Assembly (NCBI RefSeq): GCF_029714405.1
Contig: NZ_CP121650.1
Span: forward strand, 7,879,001 to 7,943,000
Reading direction: 5' to 3'
From: Bradyrhizobium sp. CB82
GTDB lineage: Bacteria > Pseudomonadota > Alphaproteobacteria > Rhizobiales > Xanthobacteraceae
Length of the DNA stretch: 64,000 nt
Under the pieces are notes generated by a model. The model did not search any database. It was given only the letters and a program-made list of their open reading frames with translations, and was not told the origin of the DNA. Of the stretch, positions 9,708 through 19,015 are shown one piece after another (the stretch's first letter is position 1; every line of letters starts with the position of its first letter). A program made the position numbers and the translations under genes.

Positions 9708-10184
9708 TTAATCTTCCGACGGGATTTCAATTGGAATGCTGAAACCAGCTTTTACCCGGTCCATCACGACCATCGTCTTGAAGCCCTTGATGTCCGGGTT
9801 CTCGCGAAAAAATCGCCGGGCGAACTCTTCATAGTCGTCCATTGTACGCGCGGTAATGTATAAGACAAAATCAGCGTCGCCTGTGACGTAAAACGCGTTG
9901 GCGACTTCAACTGATGATTTGATAGCCTTCTTGAACCGATCGACTAGGTCTGAACGCTCGCGCTCCATGGTCACTAGCACGAGCATTTGAATGGGTCTCC
10001 CTACCGCCTTTGCCGAGATGATGGAGATATCGGCCTCTATGATGCCTTCCGATCGGAGCCTCTTCAGGCGCCGTTGACACGCGGTAGCAGAAAGCCCGGC
10101 CCTTTCGCCGATCGCCTCGGAAGTCAGGCGGTTATTCTTTTGCACGATCTCGAGAATGTGGGCATCGATACGATCATATCGCAT
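9708..10184 (-). CDS. Lrp/AsnC-family transcriptional regulator
   Basis: A 158-residue protein of normal family length. Residues 1-60 are the winged helix-turn-helix (RIDAHILEIVQKNNRLTSEAIGERAGLSATACQRRLKRLRSEGII). Residues about 70-150 are the RAM/ligand-binding domain (LVTMERERSDLVDRFKKAI, GDADFVLYITARTMDDYEEFARRFF, VVMDRVKAGFSIPI). I chose ATG 10184 rather than an ATG 75 bp upstream, because GGAG stands seven bases before it and the product then starts like the family. Lrp/AsnC proteins sense amino acids and usually regulate a neighbouring transport or amino-acid gene. The MFS exporter downstream is the obvious candidate target, which is inference. Confidence 0.92.
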   Translation of the reverse strand: MRYDRIDAHILEIVQKNNRLTSEAIGERAGLSATACQRRLKRLRSEGIIEADISIISAKAVGRPIQMLVLVTMERERSDLVDRFKKAIKSSVEVANAFYVTGDADFVLYITARTMDDYEEFARRFFRENPDIKGFKTMVVMDRVKAGFSIPIEIPSED

Positions 10185-10469
10185 AATTGGCTCCAGATTT
10201 GAGGTGATCTTCTTCGAAAAATGCCTCTTCTCTGCAGAAGTCATTCGCAAAAAAGGCAAGATGCACCGAAAATCCTCCCTACAAGGGCCCAGTATCCTGA
10301 ATATGCTGGCAATTTCAATGAGTAAGCGCGCGGGACTCTAAAATTGCCTTTCGAAGCTAACCGACCCAGCTAGCGCTAATGCATGGGCAAGGGCTTTGCT
10401 GGAGTGAGACCTCTCAGTCCCGAGCAGGACCGAGGCAATCAGAGCGTTCGACCCGGAAACGTTTCATCG

Positions 10470-10635
10470 CAGAGGCGGGAGTGCAGGCCAAGAACGCGAT
10501 GTTACCGACCGATGCATGGCTGCTGAACTAGGCCCCAAACATCTCGGTGCAACTGGCGAAGCGACGTGGCTTAAGCTTTCGCTATCCTATGCTACGGTGG
10601 GCAACTTCGCGCTGACCCAGCATCTGCGCTACACC
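10470..10635 (+). pseudogene. IS5-family transposase relic
   Basis: On the plus strand this piece reads as an eroded middle of the IS5 transposase seen elsewhere in the window. It reads VQAKNAMLPTDAWLLN, a stop, then [30 protein letters not shown]. This aligns with VQPKNVMFPTDARLLN and LAKRQGLALRQSYARVGKFALIKHQRYA of copy 2. It ends where the IS3 element begins at 10636. Confidence 0.75.
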
Positions 10636-11614
10636 TGGCCTGCCACTGAGCCTTCATCAGCAGCGGTTAGAGTCTCTGGGTTTGTACGCCAAACCGGCAC
10701 GGGTGGACCAACGGACGATCGGCGGAGCTGGTCGGGGTTGCGCAGCCGATCGTCCGTAGCGGTGAGGTGGGCGGCATAGGCCGCAGGGGTCAGGTATTTC
10801 AGCAACGAGTGAGGCCGCCGGATATTGTTGTAGTCGGCGACCCAAGCCGCGATCTTGGTGCGGGCATCATCCAGATCGAAGAACAGGATCTCGTTGAGCA
10901 GTTCATCGCGCATCCCGCCGTTGAAACTCTCGATGAACCCGTTCTGCATCGGCTTTCCCGGCGCGATAAAGTGCCACTCGATGACTGTGTCCTGGCTCCA
11001 GGCGAGCATGGCGTTGCAGGTGAACTCGGTGCCATGGCCGGACACGATCATTCCTGGCTTGCCGCGTCGCTCGACGATTGCCGTCAGTTCGCGGGCCACG
11101 CGCCGTCCCGAGATCGACGTCTCCGGAATGGCGCCCAGGCATTCCTTGGTGACGTCGTCGACGATGTTGTGGATCCGGAAGCGCCGGCCCTTGGCGAACT
11201 GGTCATGGACGAAGTCCAACGACGCGTTGGGCCTCGCCTCGATCAGGTTCGGGGCACGGGTCCCCACAGCTTTGCGGCGAGCCCGCCGCTTGCGGACGGT
11301 GAGCCCTTCCTCGCGCTAAAGCCGGTAGATCCGGTTGATCCCTGACGGCTCGCCCTCCCGCCGCAGCAGGACGAACAGTCTGCGGTAGCCGAAACGCCGC
11401 CGCTCGTTGGCGAGATCGCGCAACCAGCCGCGCAGAGCCGCGTCCGCAGGGCGGCTGGAGCGATAACTGATCATCTTCCGATCCGCGCCCACCGGCCTCA
11501 TGCTCCTTCAATATCGCGATAATCTGCTCTCCCGTGAACCTTGCTCGTTTCATGTCCGTCCTTCTTCGGGTCGGACTCTAACTCCTTCTGGAGGAAATAC
11601 TCAGTGGCAGGTCA
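10636..11614 (-). mobile_element. IS3-family element, internally deleted
   Basis: The terminal repeats match: TGGCCTGCCACTGAG at 10636 and, on the other strand, TGACCTGCCACTGAG ending at 11614. At 979 bp it is shorter than a normal IS3-family element because most of orfA is missing. Its right end interrupts the 3' part of an IS66 tnpC. Confidence 0.8.
10660..11553 (-). pseudogene. IS3-family transposase OrfA/OrfB remnants
   Basis: OrfA is reduced to MKRARFTGEQIIAILKEHEAGG at 11553. It is then joined to the middle of OrfB (SRPADAALRGWLRDLANERRRFGYRRL, then SGINRIYRL). A TAG replaces the expected Tyr codon after YRL. The integrase core continues as [30 protein letters not shown] and [21 protein letters not shown]. 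The second catalytic Asp, expected in VSDxGTEF, is Gly. Deletion, stop codon and lost catalytic residue each inactivate it. Confidence 0.85.
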
Positions 11615-13044
11615 CACCGTCTGCAGCAGCATTGCGATGGTCGCCCAGGTTCGTCCGCCGCCGTCGCTGCCAGCGAAGAGGCTATTCTTTCTCGTAATTG
11701 TTTGTGGCCTGATGGCGCGTTCGACGATGTTGGAGTCGAGCTCGATGCGACCATCGGTCAGGAAGCGTTCGAAGATGGCACGGCGCGAGACGGCATAGCG
11801 GGTCGCCTCGACCAGTTTCGATCTACCGGAGATCCGCCGCCAGAGATCGAAGAGATCTGCGACGACCGCAGCGGAGGCTTGCTGGCGCGGCAGGGCGTGC
11901 ATCGGGGCTTTGAGCGACGCACAGCCTTCTCGACCTGCCAGAGCTTTGCCATCCGCTCGACCGTCGTCGTTGCCACTCTCAAGCTCCCTGCAACATGCAG
12001 CTCGTAGAACTTACGCCTGCTGTGTGACCAGCAGCCAGTCTATGTGATGCCATCATTGCCGCGATCGGGTCGCGCCACTTGTTATAGGCGGCATAGCCAC
12101 CCACTTGCAGAATGCCGCGATAACCATTGAGATGCCGGACCGCACATTCGCCGGAGCGGCTGTCTTCGAAGCGATAAGCCACCATGGGGGGACCTGCGGC
12201 CAAAGGTTCGGTCATCTCTGGCATAGGCCCATCAACAGGCCGTCTTCGTCGATCCGGAGCCCAGAGCGAGCGTCGGCAAGGTGGTTTCGTCGGCAAAGAC
12301 CCGTTCGGCCTTCCTGACCTCGCTGAAGATGTAGTCGGCCACGCCTGCTCGAAGCCGAGCTTGCCCATCCATTGCGCCATCAGCTCGCGATCGAGTTCGA
12401 CCTTGTGCGGGCGTAGATGGCCTCGGTAGAGCGGTTGTCCATTGGCATATTTGGAGACGGCGATCTGGGCCAAAAGCACTTCCGTCGGAATGCCTCCTTC
12501 AATGATATGGGCCGGAGCCGTCGCCTGGATTACGCCATCCGCGTTCGGCATACTTGGGACGGCGCGTGACGATCACTCCGAACTTGGCCGGCACCACGTC
12601 CAGACGCTCCGACACGTCCTCGCCGATCAGCACCTTCTGCTTGCCGGCATGTTCTCTTCCGGCTCAATGACGGTTTCGATGATGGGGCGCAAAGCCCTTG
12701 CGCCGACGCGGTGCACGCTTGCCATCCGCTTGCTCAAGGCCCTTGCCGACCTGGGCCTTGAGCAGCATGCCCGGTCTCGATCTCCTCGAAGACAAAGGTC
12801 TGCTGTTCATCGTCGCCGTTCGCAGAGCCGAGCTTTTCCGATCGTCGGCCGAACCGGGCGCGGTCGAAGACCTTCAGGATCTGCGTCAGCCGCTCGATGC
12901 GCGCATCGGCATCGCGTTGCGGGCCCTGAGATCGGCGACTTCGCTCTCCAGAGCATCGGCGCGGGCCGCCTTCTCGGCCATGGCAAGCACCATGGCTTTT
13001 AACATCTCTACGTCATTCGGGAGGGTGAGGTCGGGCGGCGTCAT
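11615..13044 (-). pseudogene. IS66-family TnpC transposase, broken and 3'-truncated
   Basis: It starts as MTPPDLTLPNDVEMLKAMVLAMAEK at 13044, the usual TnpC coiled-coil start. It runs through LDVVPAKFGVIVTRRPKYACR, TEVLLAQIAVSKYANGQPLYR, HLNGYRGILQVGGYAAYNKW, and ends with IERAIRPQTITRKNSLFAGSDGG-type sequence. The pieces lie in several frames. The last roughly 60 codons are replaced by the IS3 element at 11614. Confidence 0.85.
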
Positions 13045-13059
13045 TGGCCCGACCGAGCA

Positions 13060-13600
13060 CATTTCGCCCCGGTTCTCTTGCCCTTTCAGCTCGCTGATTT
13101 ACTTCGCCGCAGTGCTTTTACCCAACATTCTCCGGCGGCTTGACCGCCACGGTCCGGCCCCGCTTCCAATCCATCCCGTGCACCAGTGCCATCAACTGCG
13201 CGGATTCATCTGCACCCGATGATGCCCGATCCGCGGCCAGCAGAACTTCGCCTTTTCAAGACGTTTTAAATAGAGGCCTGCCGGAGCCCACCATACGGCT
13301 CTTTTGGTCCGGAAGACATAAAGCGCACCATCGAACGGATCTGAGCCGCCATCGCGCACAACCGCAACAAGACCCTCGATAGCGGAAGTCGACTGGATGG
13401 CTGGCGAGGAAGACCTTCACACCAGAGGGGATCATGCCGAACGGACCGCTGCAAGTGCGCCTCGTCAACATCCACGCCGGCGCGCACGACGACCTCGCCA
13501 ATGGCACGATCACTGGACCTGCCACAGACGCCACCATACCCTCGGAACTCGAATGTCGCGAGCAATAATGCCGCTCGACCCGAGCATCAGTATCCATTCG
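13060..13600 (-). pseudogene. IS66 TnpB and TnpA remnants
   Basis: TnpB begins at MIPSGVKVFLASHPVDFR, near 13440, and is frameshifted soon after. Its later part reads DPFDGALYVFRTKRADRM and RQLMALVHGMDWKR in other frames. Immediately upstream is only the C-terminal end of a TnpA-like protein (IGEVVVRAGVDVDEAHLQRSV). Together with tnpC at 11615-13044 this is a dead IS66 lacking its 5' end. Confidence 0.75.
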
Positions 13601-13609
13601 GCGTAGCTT

Positions 13610-14700
13610 TCAATTACTCACATTTCCAGCAGTTGCGATTTCGGCGCCGAGTTCGATATCTGTGAGTCTCGAGAGGCCGCGCCAGATGACAACATTTCCA
13701 GGCGGCGGATCGCCCGCCCTGGCCAGGTAGCCACCCAATCGTGAAACTTTGGTAAGATAGAACGCAAGGGTTCCAGGGCGACATCGTCGATGGCTCGCGC
13801 CGCTGATGAGTCGATCGAGCAATGCGATCTTGGTGTACGTCAATGCGAGCTTCGGTGACGCGTCTGAGGCGATGCGATTGCGCATGGTGAGCCAGAGGAC
13901 GCGCAAACTGAGAATGCAGAAGACCGCCATTAGATTGGGCAAGTCGCTCCACGGTCCGGAGTTTTGAATCTTCCGCCTTGCAGCCCGATTTCAGGATCTT
14001 GTGGAACAACTCGATTTTCCACCGCATGGCGTACCAGTTAATCTTCTCGATTGCTTCGGAGCGACTGCGGACGACTAGGTCTGTGATGAGTTTCCACTCA
14101 ATCGGTTTACGGCCCTTGGGCGTACCGCGCTCGGTCGCATGGATTATCGGCAGGTCGAGGGCTGGATAACGTTTCTGCTTGCCGATGGGAGGCAAGACCG
14201 CGATCCGCTTGAACTTGATTTCCAGCGCGACCTTCGTCGTCTCATCCTTGTCGTTGCGCACTCGATGTAATGCAAGCCTTTGACGCTGGTCTCTTCCATC
14301 TCGGTTGCAATCGTATGACCGCCATCGCCTGCCAGCCGATCGACGCAGGCGCGGACAAGGAAGTGAGCGCCAAGCTCCTGCGTCAGGCAATACAATTCGT
14401 AGATGTCGCTTTCGCGGTCACCAATATGAATGCAACGCTCCGGCTGTCCGAGCCGCTCGATTGATTGCCTGAGATTGTCGAGCTAGCGAACGCTTTCCTT
14501 CTTCTCAATCGGAACGCGGGTCGGCTTAATCTTCTTCTTGAGCTGCGCCGTGCCTTTGAACTTTTTCCGTGTCCAGAACTTCACCGCCGCCAATCCCAGC
14601 GGCAGGCCCTCGACAGTCACGGCGAGACTGGAATGCATCGAGCATTCCGCAGACCGTGTGATGGCGCCAACGGCCGTCCTTGTCCCGGCCGCTGTTGACG
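13610..14700 (-). pseudogene. IS4-family (IS50/Tn5-like) transposase, multiply frameshifted
   Basis: Segments in Tn5-transposase order are recoverable from different minus-strand frames: LGLAAVKFWTRKKFKGTAQ near 14560, IYELYCLTQELGAHFLVRACVDRLAG near 14380, PIEWKLITDLVVRSRSEAIEKINWYAMRWKIELFHKILKSG near 14060, and LARAGDPPPGNVVIWRGLSRLTDIELG near 13690. The YxxRWKIExFH motif carries the catalytic Glu. The N-terminus is missing where the older IS66 begins. No active product is possible. Confidence 0.8.
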
Positions 14701-14709
14701 CTCGCGGCA

Positions 14710-15111
14710 TCATCGTGGCCGTCCATCCGTCAGCGCCGCCACCACTGCGGTCAGCGTCGCCGCGTCAACCGCGCCCGTGATCCGCATCCGAGTCCCGGCC
14801 GCGAACTCAATCTTGATCGCGCCGCAGGTCCCAGAAGGCGCCGTCGATGGTTGCCGATCCGGCGCAATGGAGACTGCCGCAAAATGGACCTCGTCATCCT
14901 GCCACTGTATCGGCTCAGGCCCGCAAGCGAGGACGCCTGTGCGCGCCTGCCGCCGCCAGGCCGTGACCAGATTGCGGTGAACGTCATGTCGTCGAGCAAC
15001 CTCGACAACACTGGCTCCAGGCGCCAAACTCTCCTCCACGATCCGAAGCTTCTCGGCAGTGGTCCACCGCCGTCGCCGCTCTGGACCGGATAGAACCGTA
15101 ACCGTCGTCAC
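14710..15111 (-). CDS. IS66-family TnpA (OrfA) of an older, interrupted element
   Basis: A 133-residue accessory protein of IS66 transposition with an N-terminal helix-turn-helix (RRRWTTAEKLRIVEESLAPGASVVEVARRHDVHRNLVTAWRRQAR at 13-57). Its C-terminus is typical of TnpA (AIKIEFAAGTRMRITGAVDAATLTAVVAALTDG). The reading frame is open, but its tnpB and tnpC are absent, and an IS4 wreck occupies that place. A complete IS66 is inserted 12 bp upstream of its start, cutting it from its own leader and terminal repeat, which now lie at 18238-18310. It is probably silent. Confidence 0.85.
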   Translation of the reverse strand: MTTVTVLSGPERRRRWTTAEKLRIVEESLAPGASVVEVARRHDVHRNLVTAWRRQARTGVLACGPEPIQWQDDEVHFAAVSIAPDRQPSTAPSGTCGAIKIEFAAGTRMRITGAVDAATLTAVVAALTDGRPR

Positions 15112-15211
15112 GTTTGCTCATTTGTAAGCGTGGCGTTGAGGCCCTTGAGAATTCGCGTACGCAGTCGTGAGAGCACCGCTAGAAGAGTCATCTTCTGCAA
15201 GGGTGCTCACA

Positions 15212-15625
15212 ATGGACGACCATTCGGACGACATAAGACGACCGTTGTCACCACGTATCGAGGTGTACGCAGGCGCAGGTCGAAAGCGCTGGCCAGACAA
15301 TTTGAAGGCACAGATTGCCGCGGAGAGCCTCGAGCCGGGGGCGATTGTCACAGATGTCGCTCGTCGCCATGGCTGCCGGCCCCAGCAGGTGCACGACTGG
15401 CGGCGCCGGACGCGTTTGGGCCAGTTGGTGCTGCCGGCTTCGGCGGACACGCTGTCGTTCGTGCCGGTGGTGTCGGAATCGGCGCTACCGGCGGCCGCAG
15501 AGCCCACCCGGTCGCCGGAAGCAGCCGTTGTGACGGTTGAGCTCCAGGGGGCACGAGTGGAGGTACGGGGGACGCCTGGCCTTGCTGATGTGTTCTTGGC
15601 GCTTCGACGGACACGTTCATGCTGA
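15212..15625 (+). CDS. tnpA: IS66 TnpA (OrfA)
   Basis: A 137-residue accessory transposition protein. The N-terminal half has the helix-turn-helix WPDNLKAQIAAESLEPGAIVTDVARRHGCRPQQVHDWRR. The C-terminus ends in a beta-rich segment (VTVELQGARVEVRGTPGLADVFLALRR) typical of TnpA. I chose ATG 15212; an upstream ATG at 15167 would add 15 residues without family support. The last 7 bases overlap tnpB, consistent with coupled translation. Confidence 0.9.
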   Translation: MDDHSDDIRRPLSPRIEVYAGAGRKRWPDNLKAQIAAESLEPGAIVTDVARRHGCRPQQVHDWRRRTRLGQLVLPASADTLSFVPVVSESALPAAAEPTRSPEAAVVTVELQGARVEVRGTPGLADVFLALRRTRSC

Positions 15626-15972
15626 CGCCGCCCGCGAGCCTCATGATTTACGTGGCGACGCAACCCGTGGACTTCAGAAAAGGTGCGGAGGGCTTGGCGC
15701 TGTTGGCGAAGGAGACGCTGGGCCATGACCCGATGAAAGGCGTGGCGGTGGTGTTCCGTGCGAAGCGCGCCGATCGGGTGAAGATTATCGTGTGGGATGG
15801 CAGCGGCCTTGTGATGTATTGGAAGCGGCTCGATGGCAGCGGCTTCAAATGGCCTCCCATCGTGGCCGGCGTGATGCGGATGAATGCTGCGCAGCTGTCC
15901 GCGCTTTTAGCCGGCATGGATTGGACACGCATGCACGCGCCTCGAATCCCGCGGCCGAAAGCACTTGCGTAG
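15619..15972 (+). CDS. tnpB: IS66 TnpB (OrfB)
   Basis: A 117-residue protein of the IS66 Orf2 family required for transposition. It shows the family signature IYVATQPVDFRKGAEGLALLAKETLGHDP, then VVFRAKRADRVKIIVWDGSGLVMYWKRLDGSGFKWP and an ALLAGMDWTRMH end. It overlaps tnpA by 7 bases and lies 51 bp before tnpC. Confidence 0.93.
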   Translation: MLTPPASLMIYVATQPVDFRKGAEGLALLAKETLGHDPMKGVAVVFRAKRADRVKIIVWDGSGLVMYWKRLDGSGFKWPPIVAGVMRMNAAQLSALLAGMDWTRMHAPRIPRPKALA

Positions 15973-16023
15973 AAAATAAAATCTTCGCTGCATCGAGGCG
16001 CGAAGCATGGCAGACTCGGGTCA

Positions 16024-17589
16024 ATGAGTGATTTGCCCGATGAGCTGCCGAGCGATCCAGCCGAGCTGCGTGCGTTTGCCACGGCTCTGCTGGATCGCTG
16101 CGCCAGGCTCGAGCGGTTGCTCAAGCTTGCGAAGGATGCGCAGTTCGGTCGATCGTCGGAAAAGCTTGACGCTGATCAGCTACAGCTTGTTCTGGAGGAT
16201 ATAGATCAGGCGGTCGCGGCTCTCGAAGCAGCCGAGGAGCGCGCCAGTCCCAAAACACGTGAGAAGAGAACTGCCGAGCGCAGGGCCAATCGTGGCAAGT
16301 TGCCGGAGCATTTGCCACGCGTCGTCGAAACCCTGATGCCCGCTGAAACCTGCTGCCCGTGCTGCGAAGGCGTCCTTTTTGAAATTGGGAGCGATGAGAG
16401 CCAGAGGCTGGACGTCGTACCGGCGCAGTATCGCGTCATCGTCACCCGTCGCCCCAAGCTGGCCTGCCGTGCCTGTCACGGCGTCGTCCTCCAGCATGCC
16501 GCTCCCGAGCGATTGATCAGGGGAGGATTGCCCACCGAGCGACTGGTCGCGCATGTGATCGACGCCAAGTATCATTGGCATTTGCCGCTTTACCGCCAGG
16601 CGCAGATGTTGGCGACGTACGGAATAGCGCTGGACCGTTCCACGCTCGCCTTCTGGGTCGGCTATGCTGCCCAGGAATTGAAGCCTTTGTGGCATCGCCT
16701 GCGGCAGCTTCTGCTGGCCTCCTCGAAGCTCTGTGTCGATGAGACCCCGGCACCGGTGCTGGATCCGGGGCGCGGCAGGACGAAAACCGGCTACTTCTGG
16801 GCGCTGTCGCGGGATGACCGGCCCTGGGCCGGACCTGACCCACCTGGAGTGGTGTACGCCTATGCACCGGGCCGTGGGGCCGTTCATGGTTTGCGGTTGC
16901 TCGAGGGCTATCGCGGCATCATCCACTGCGACGGCTATCAGGCTTACAAGACCATGACCCGAGAGACGCGTACGGACGCCCTGTCCTGGACGCTCGCCTT
17001 CTGCTGGTCGCATCTGCGGCGCCAGTTTGTGAAGATCGAGCGCGAGGCTGCTCCGGCGCCAGCTCCGGTTGCCCGCGAGGCTCTCGAGCGCATCGCCCAG
17101 CTTTACGCGGTCGAGAAAACACTCCGCGGCCGATCGGATGCCGAGCGCCGCGCGGGTCGACAAGCGCATGCCCGGCCTCTGGTTGCAGCCTTGAAGCAAT
17201 GGTTTGAGGCAAAGCTTGATCACCTTGCGCAGAAGAGCAACACGGCGAAGGCTTTGCGTTATGCGCTGCGTCATTGGGACGGCCTGACGCTCTACCTTGA
17301 TGACGGGCGCATCGAGATGGACACGAATGCGGTGGAGCGTGCGATGCGGCCGATCAAGCTCAACGCCAAGAACTCCCTTTTTGCCGGTTGCGACGAGGGC
17401 GCCGAGAGTTGGGCAGTCCTAGCTTCGTTAATCGAAACTTGTAAGCTCAATAGCGTCAGTGCGGAGCACTGGCTCGCTGATGTTCTTGCGAAGCTCGTCA
17501 ATGGCTGGCCTGCGGCGCGACTGGACGAACTGCTCCCTTGGGCGTCGATCTACACGATGCATGCACACGATCCGAGGCTGGCGGCATGA
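16024..17589 (+). CDS. tnpC: IS66 TnpC DDE transposase
   Basis: A 521-residue transposase, full length for the family. It has an N-terminal leucine-rich coiled coil (residues about 15-75), a zinc-binding CCPCCEG / CRACH segment near 113-158, and the DDE core beginning at LCVDETPAPVLDPG. Then follow HCDGYQAYKTM and the Glu region IEMDTNAVERAMRPIKLNAKNSLFAGCDEGAESWA, ending with the usual LLPWA block. It ends by overlapping the passenger gene start at ATGA. Confidence 0.95.
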   Translation: MSDLPDELPSDPAELRAFATALLDRCARLERLLKLAKDAQFGRSSEKLDADQLQLVLEDIDQAVAALEAAEERASPKTREKRTAERRANRGKLPEHLPRVVETLMPAETCCPCCEGVLFEIGSDESQRLDVVPAQYRVIVTRRPKLACRACHGVVLQHAAPERLIRGGLPTERLVAHVIDAKYHWHLPLYRQAQMLATYGIALDRSTLAFWVGYAAQELKPLWHRLRQLLLASSKLCVDETPAPVLDPGRGRTKTGYFWALSRDDRPWAGPDPPGVVYAYAPGRGAVHGLRLLEGYRGIIHCDGYQAYKTMTRETRTDALSWTLAFCWSHLRRQFVKIEREAAPAPAPVAREALERIAQLYAVEKTLRGRSDAERRAGRQAHARPLVAALKQWFEAKLDHLAQKSNTAKALRYALRHWDGLTLYLDDGRIEMDTNAVERAMRPIKLNAKNSLFAGCDEGAESWAVLASLIETCKLNSVSAEHWLADVLAKLVNGWPAARLDELLPWASIYTMHAHDPRLAA

Positions 17590-18188
17590 GCCTCAACACG
17601 ACCGCGGTCCGGATCAAGGTGACCCTCAAGGACGTGAAACCGGAGGTGATGCGATGCCTTGTCGTGCCGCTCACGCTGCGCCTTGATCGGCTGCATCTGA
17701 CGCTTCAGGCGGCGTTTGGCTGGACGAATAGCCATCTCTTCGAGTTCCTAGCTGGCGAAGGACGTTGGGGTATCCCTGATCCCGATGGAGATTTTGACCC
17801 TCAGCCCATCGATGCCCGCAAGACGCGGCTCTCCAATATCGTTCAGGAGACCGGCGCGAAGACGATCCATTATCTCTACGACTTTGGCGACAGCTGGGAT
17901 CACGTGATCAAGCTCGAAAAGTGGTTCGACAACACGACAACGGAGGGACTTCCCCTCTTGCTCGAGGCCACCGGCCGTTGTCCTCCGGAAGATGTCGGCG
18001 GTGCGTCAGGCTATGCCGAATACCTCGACGCCATCAGCGACCCCACCCATCCGGAGCACGAACAAATGCGCCTCTGGGGTCCGGAGCAGTTCGATCCCAA
18101 CGTCGTCGACCGGAGGGCGCTCGAAGCCGCCGTCAACGCATTGTCGGAAATATGGAAGCCGCGCCGGCGCTCCACGCGCTCAAAATAG
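17586..18188 (+). CDS. Plasmid pRiA4b ORF-3 family protein, IS66 passenger
   Basis: A 200-residue protein of the pRiA4b Orf3-like family. Landmarks are IKVTLKDVKPEVMRCLVVPLTLRLDRLHLTLQAAFGWTNSHLFEF at 10-54, IHYLYDFGDSWDHVIKLEKW at about 98-117, and ATGRCPPEDVGGASGYAEYLDAISDPTHPEH at about 128-158. Its biochemical function is unknown to me. It starts at an ATGA overlap with tnpC, lies inside the terminal repeats, and so moves with the element. Such passengers recur in IS66 elements of rhizobia and relatives. Confidence 0.9.
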   Translation: MSLNTTAVRIKVTLKDVKPEVMRCLVVPLTLRLDRLHLTLQAAFGWTNSHLFEFLAGEGRWGIPDPDGDFDPQPIDARKTRLSNIVQETGAKTIHYLYDFGDSWDHVIKLEKWFDNTTTEGLPLLLEATGRCPPEDVGGASGYAEYLDAISDPTHPEHEQMRLWGPEQFDPNVVDRRALEAAVNALSEIWKPRRRSTRSK

Positions 18189-18237
18189 ACGTCAAGCGCC
18201 AATCAAATGGGCCTCAGAGCTACGCTTACGCTCATTT

Positions 18238-18310
18238 GCTTGCAAGTTAATGAGCAAATCATGTCACTATCGAGCACGATCCGGGAAGGCGGTCCCCATC
18301 GGGGGCTTAC
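18238..18310 (-). repeat. Separated leader and terminal repeat of the older IS66
   Basis: Read on the minus strand, 18310-18288 is GTAAGCCCCCGATGGGGACC..., an IS66-type end beginning GTAA. This leader originally preceded the tnpA at 15111. Joining 15123 to 18238 restores a palindrome TTTGCTCATT / AATGAGCAAA with a 12-nt centre containing CTTGCAAG. Confidence 0.7.
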
Positions 18311-18389
18311 GCACCTTTGGCTGCTTGTCTCGGCTCACGCGCGGCGGATATCGATAGCTCCAGGCCGCCTCCACAAGAATACGTCGCGC

Positions 18390-18924
18390 CCGCCCATTAC
18401 CGGCTTTGGAATCCAAAGCGCCTGGTCTTGATCGATGAGACCTGGATCATGCAGCATGGCCCCGCGGTGCGGGTGGGGGACCGAAGGGTGAGCGGGTGCG
18501 TGGCTTTGCCCCGTACGGCTACTGACGAACGCTGACCTTCCTCAGCGCTCTGCGCTGCGACAGCCTCATCGCCCCTTGCATCTTCGACGGGCCGATCAAT
18601 GGTAACTGCTTCCGCGCCTCGAACAGCAGCTCGTTCCAGTTGTCAAGCCCGGCGATATCGTCATCATGGACAATCTCGGCAGCGACAAGTCATTTGTACC
18701 GCCTCAGCCGCGGTGCCGGCGCAAGGCTCTGGTACCTGCCGCCTTACACGCGCAACCTCAATCCGATCGAACAGGCCTCGCCAAATCAAGCACTGGGTGC
18801 GCATCGCGCAGAAACGCACCCTCCAAGACACTTGGCGATACCTCGGTACCTCGTCACGACCATCCAGCCTCGCGAATGCAGCAACTACTTCCCCAACGCC
18901 AGATATGCTTCCGTCAAAATGTGA
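18390..18924 (+). pseudogene. IS630-family transposase, C-terminal relic
   Basis: The plus strand reads WNPKRLVLIDETWI (first catalytic Asp), then after frame changes ALRCDSLIAPCIFDGPINGNCFRA, GDIVIMDNLGSDKS (second Asp) and LWYLPPYTRNLNPIEQA (Glu), ending with TIQPRECSNYFPNARYASVKM. The N-terminal third is absent and several frameshifts separate the motifs. Confidence 0.85.
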
Positions 18925-19015
18925 AACGCTCTAGGTTCCTACAATCAACCTTCTTCACTCAGGCCAAGCAGATGCGGACTCAGCCGTGTTAGGCTTGAGC
19001 CTGTCTCGAGCGTAG

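Larger units (their letters stand above)
15124..18229 (+). mobile_element. Complete IS66-family element with pRiA4b ORF-3 passenger (3106 bp)
   Basis: The left end GTAAGCGTGGCGTTGAGGCCC and the inverted right end GTAAGCGTAGCTCTGAGGCCC match over 21 bp with three mismatches and start with the family-typical GTAA. An exact 8-bp direct repeat GCTCATTT flanks it (15116-15123 and 18230-18237), as expected for IS66. All four genes are open. It is inserted in the leader of an older IS66 between its terminal repeat (18288-18310) and its tnpA (14710-15111). Confidence 0.95.

Noticed and set aside
9597..9863. Plus-strand ORF over the Lrp gene 3' end
   Set aside because: Half of it is antisense to a well-supported regulator gene.
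6662..18924. The two IS630 relics as halves of one split element
   Set aside because: They lie on opposite strands, 11 kb apart, and one inversion plus deletions would be required; separate relics are simpler.
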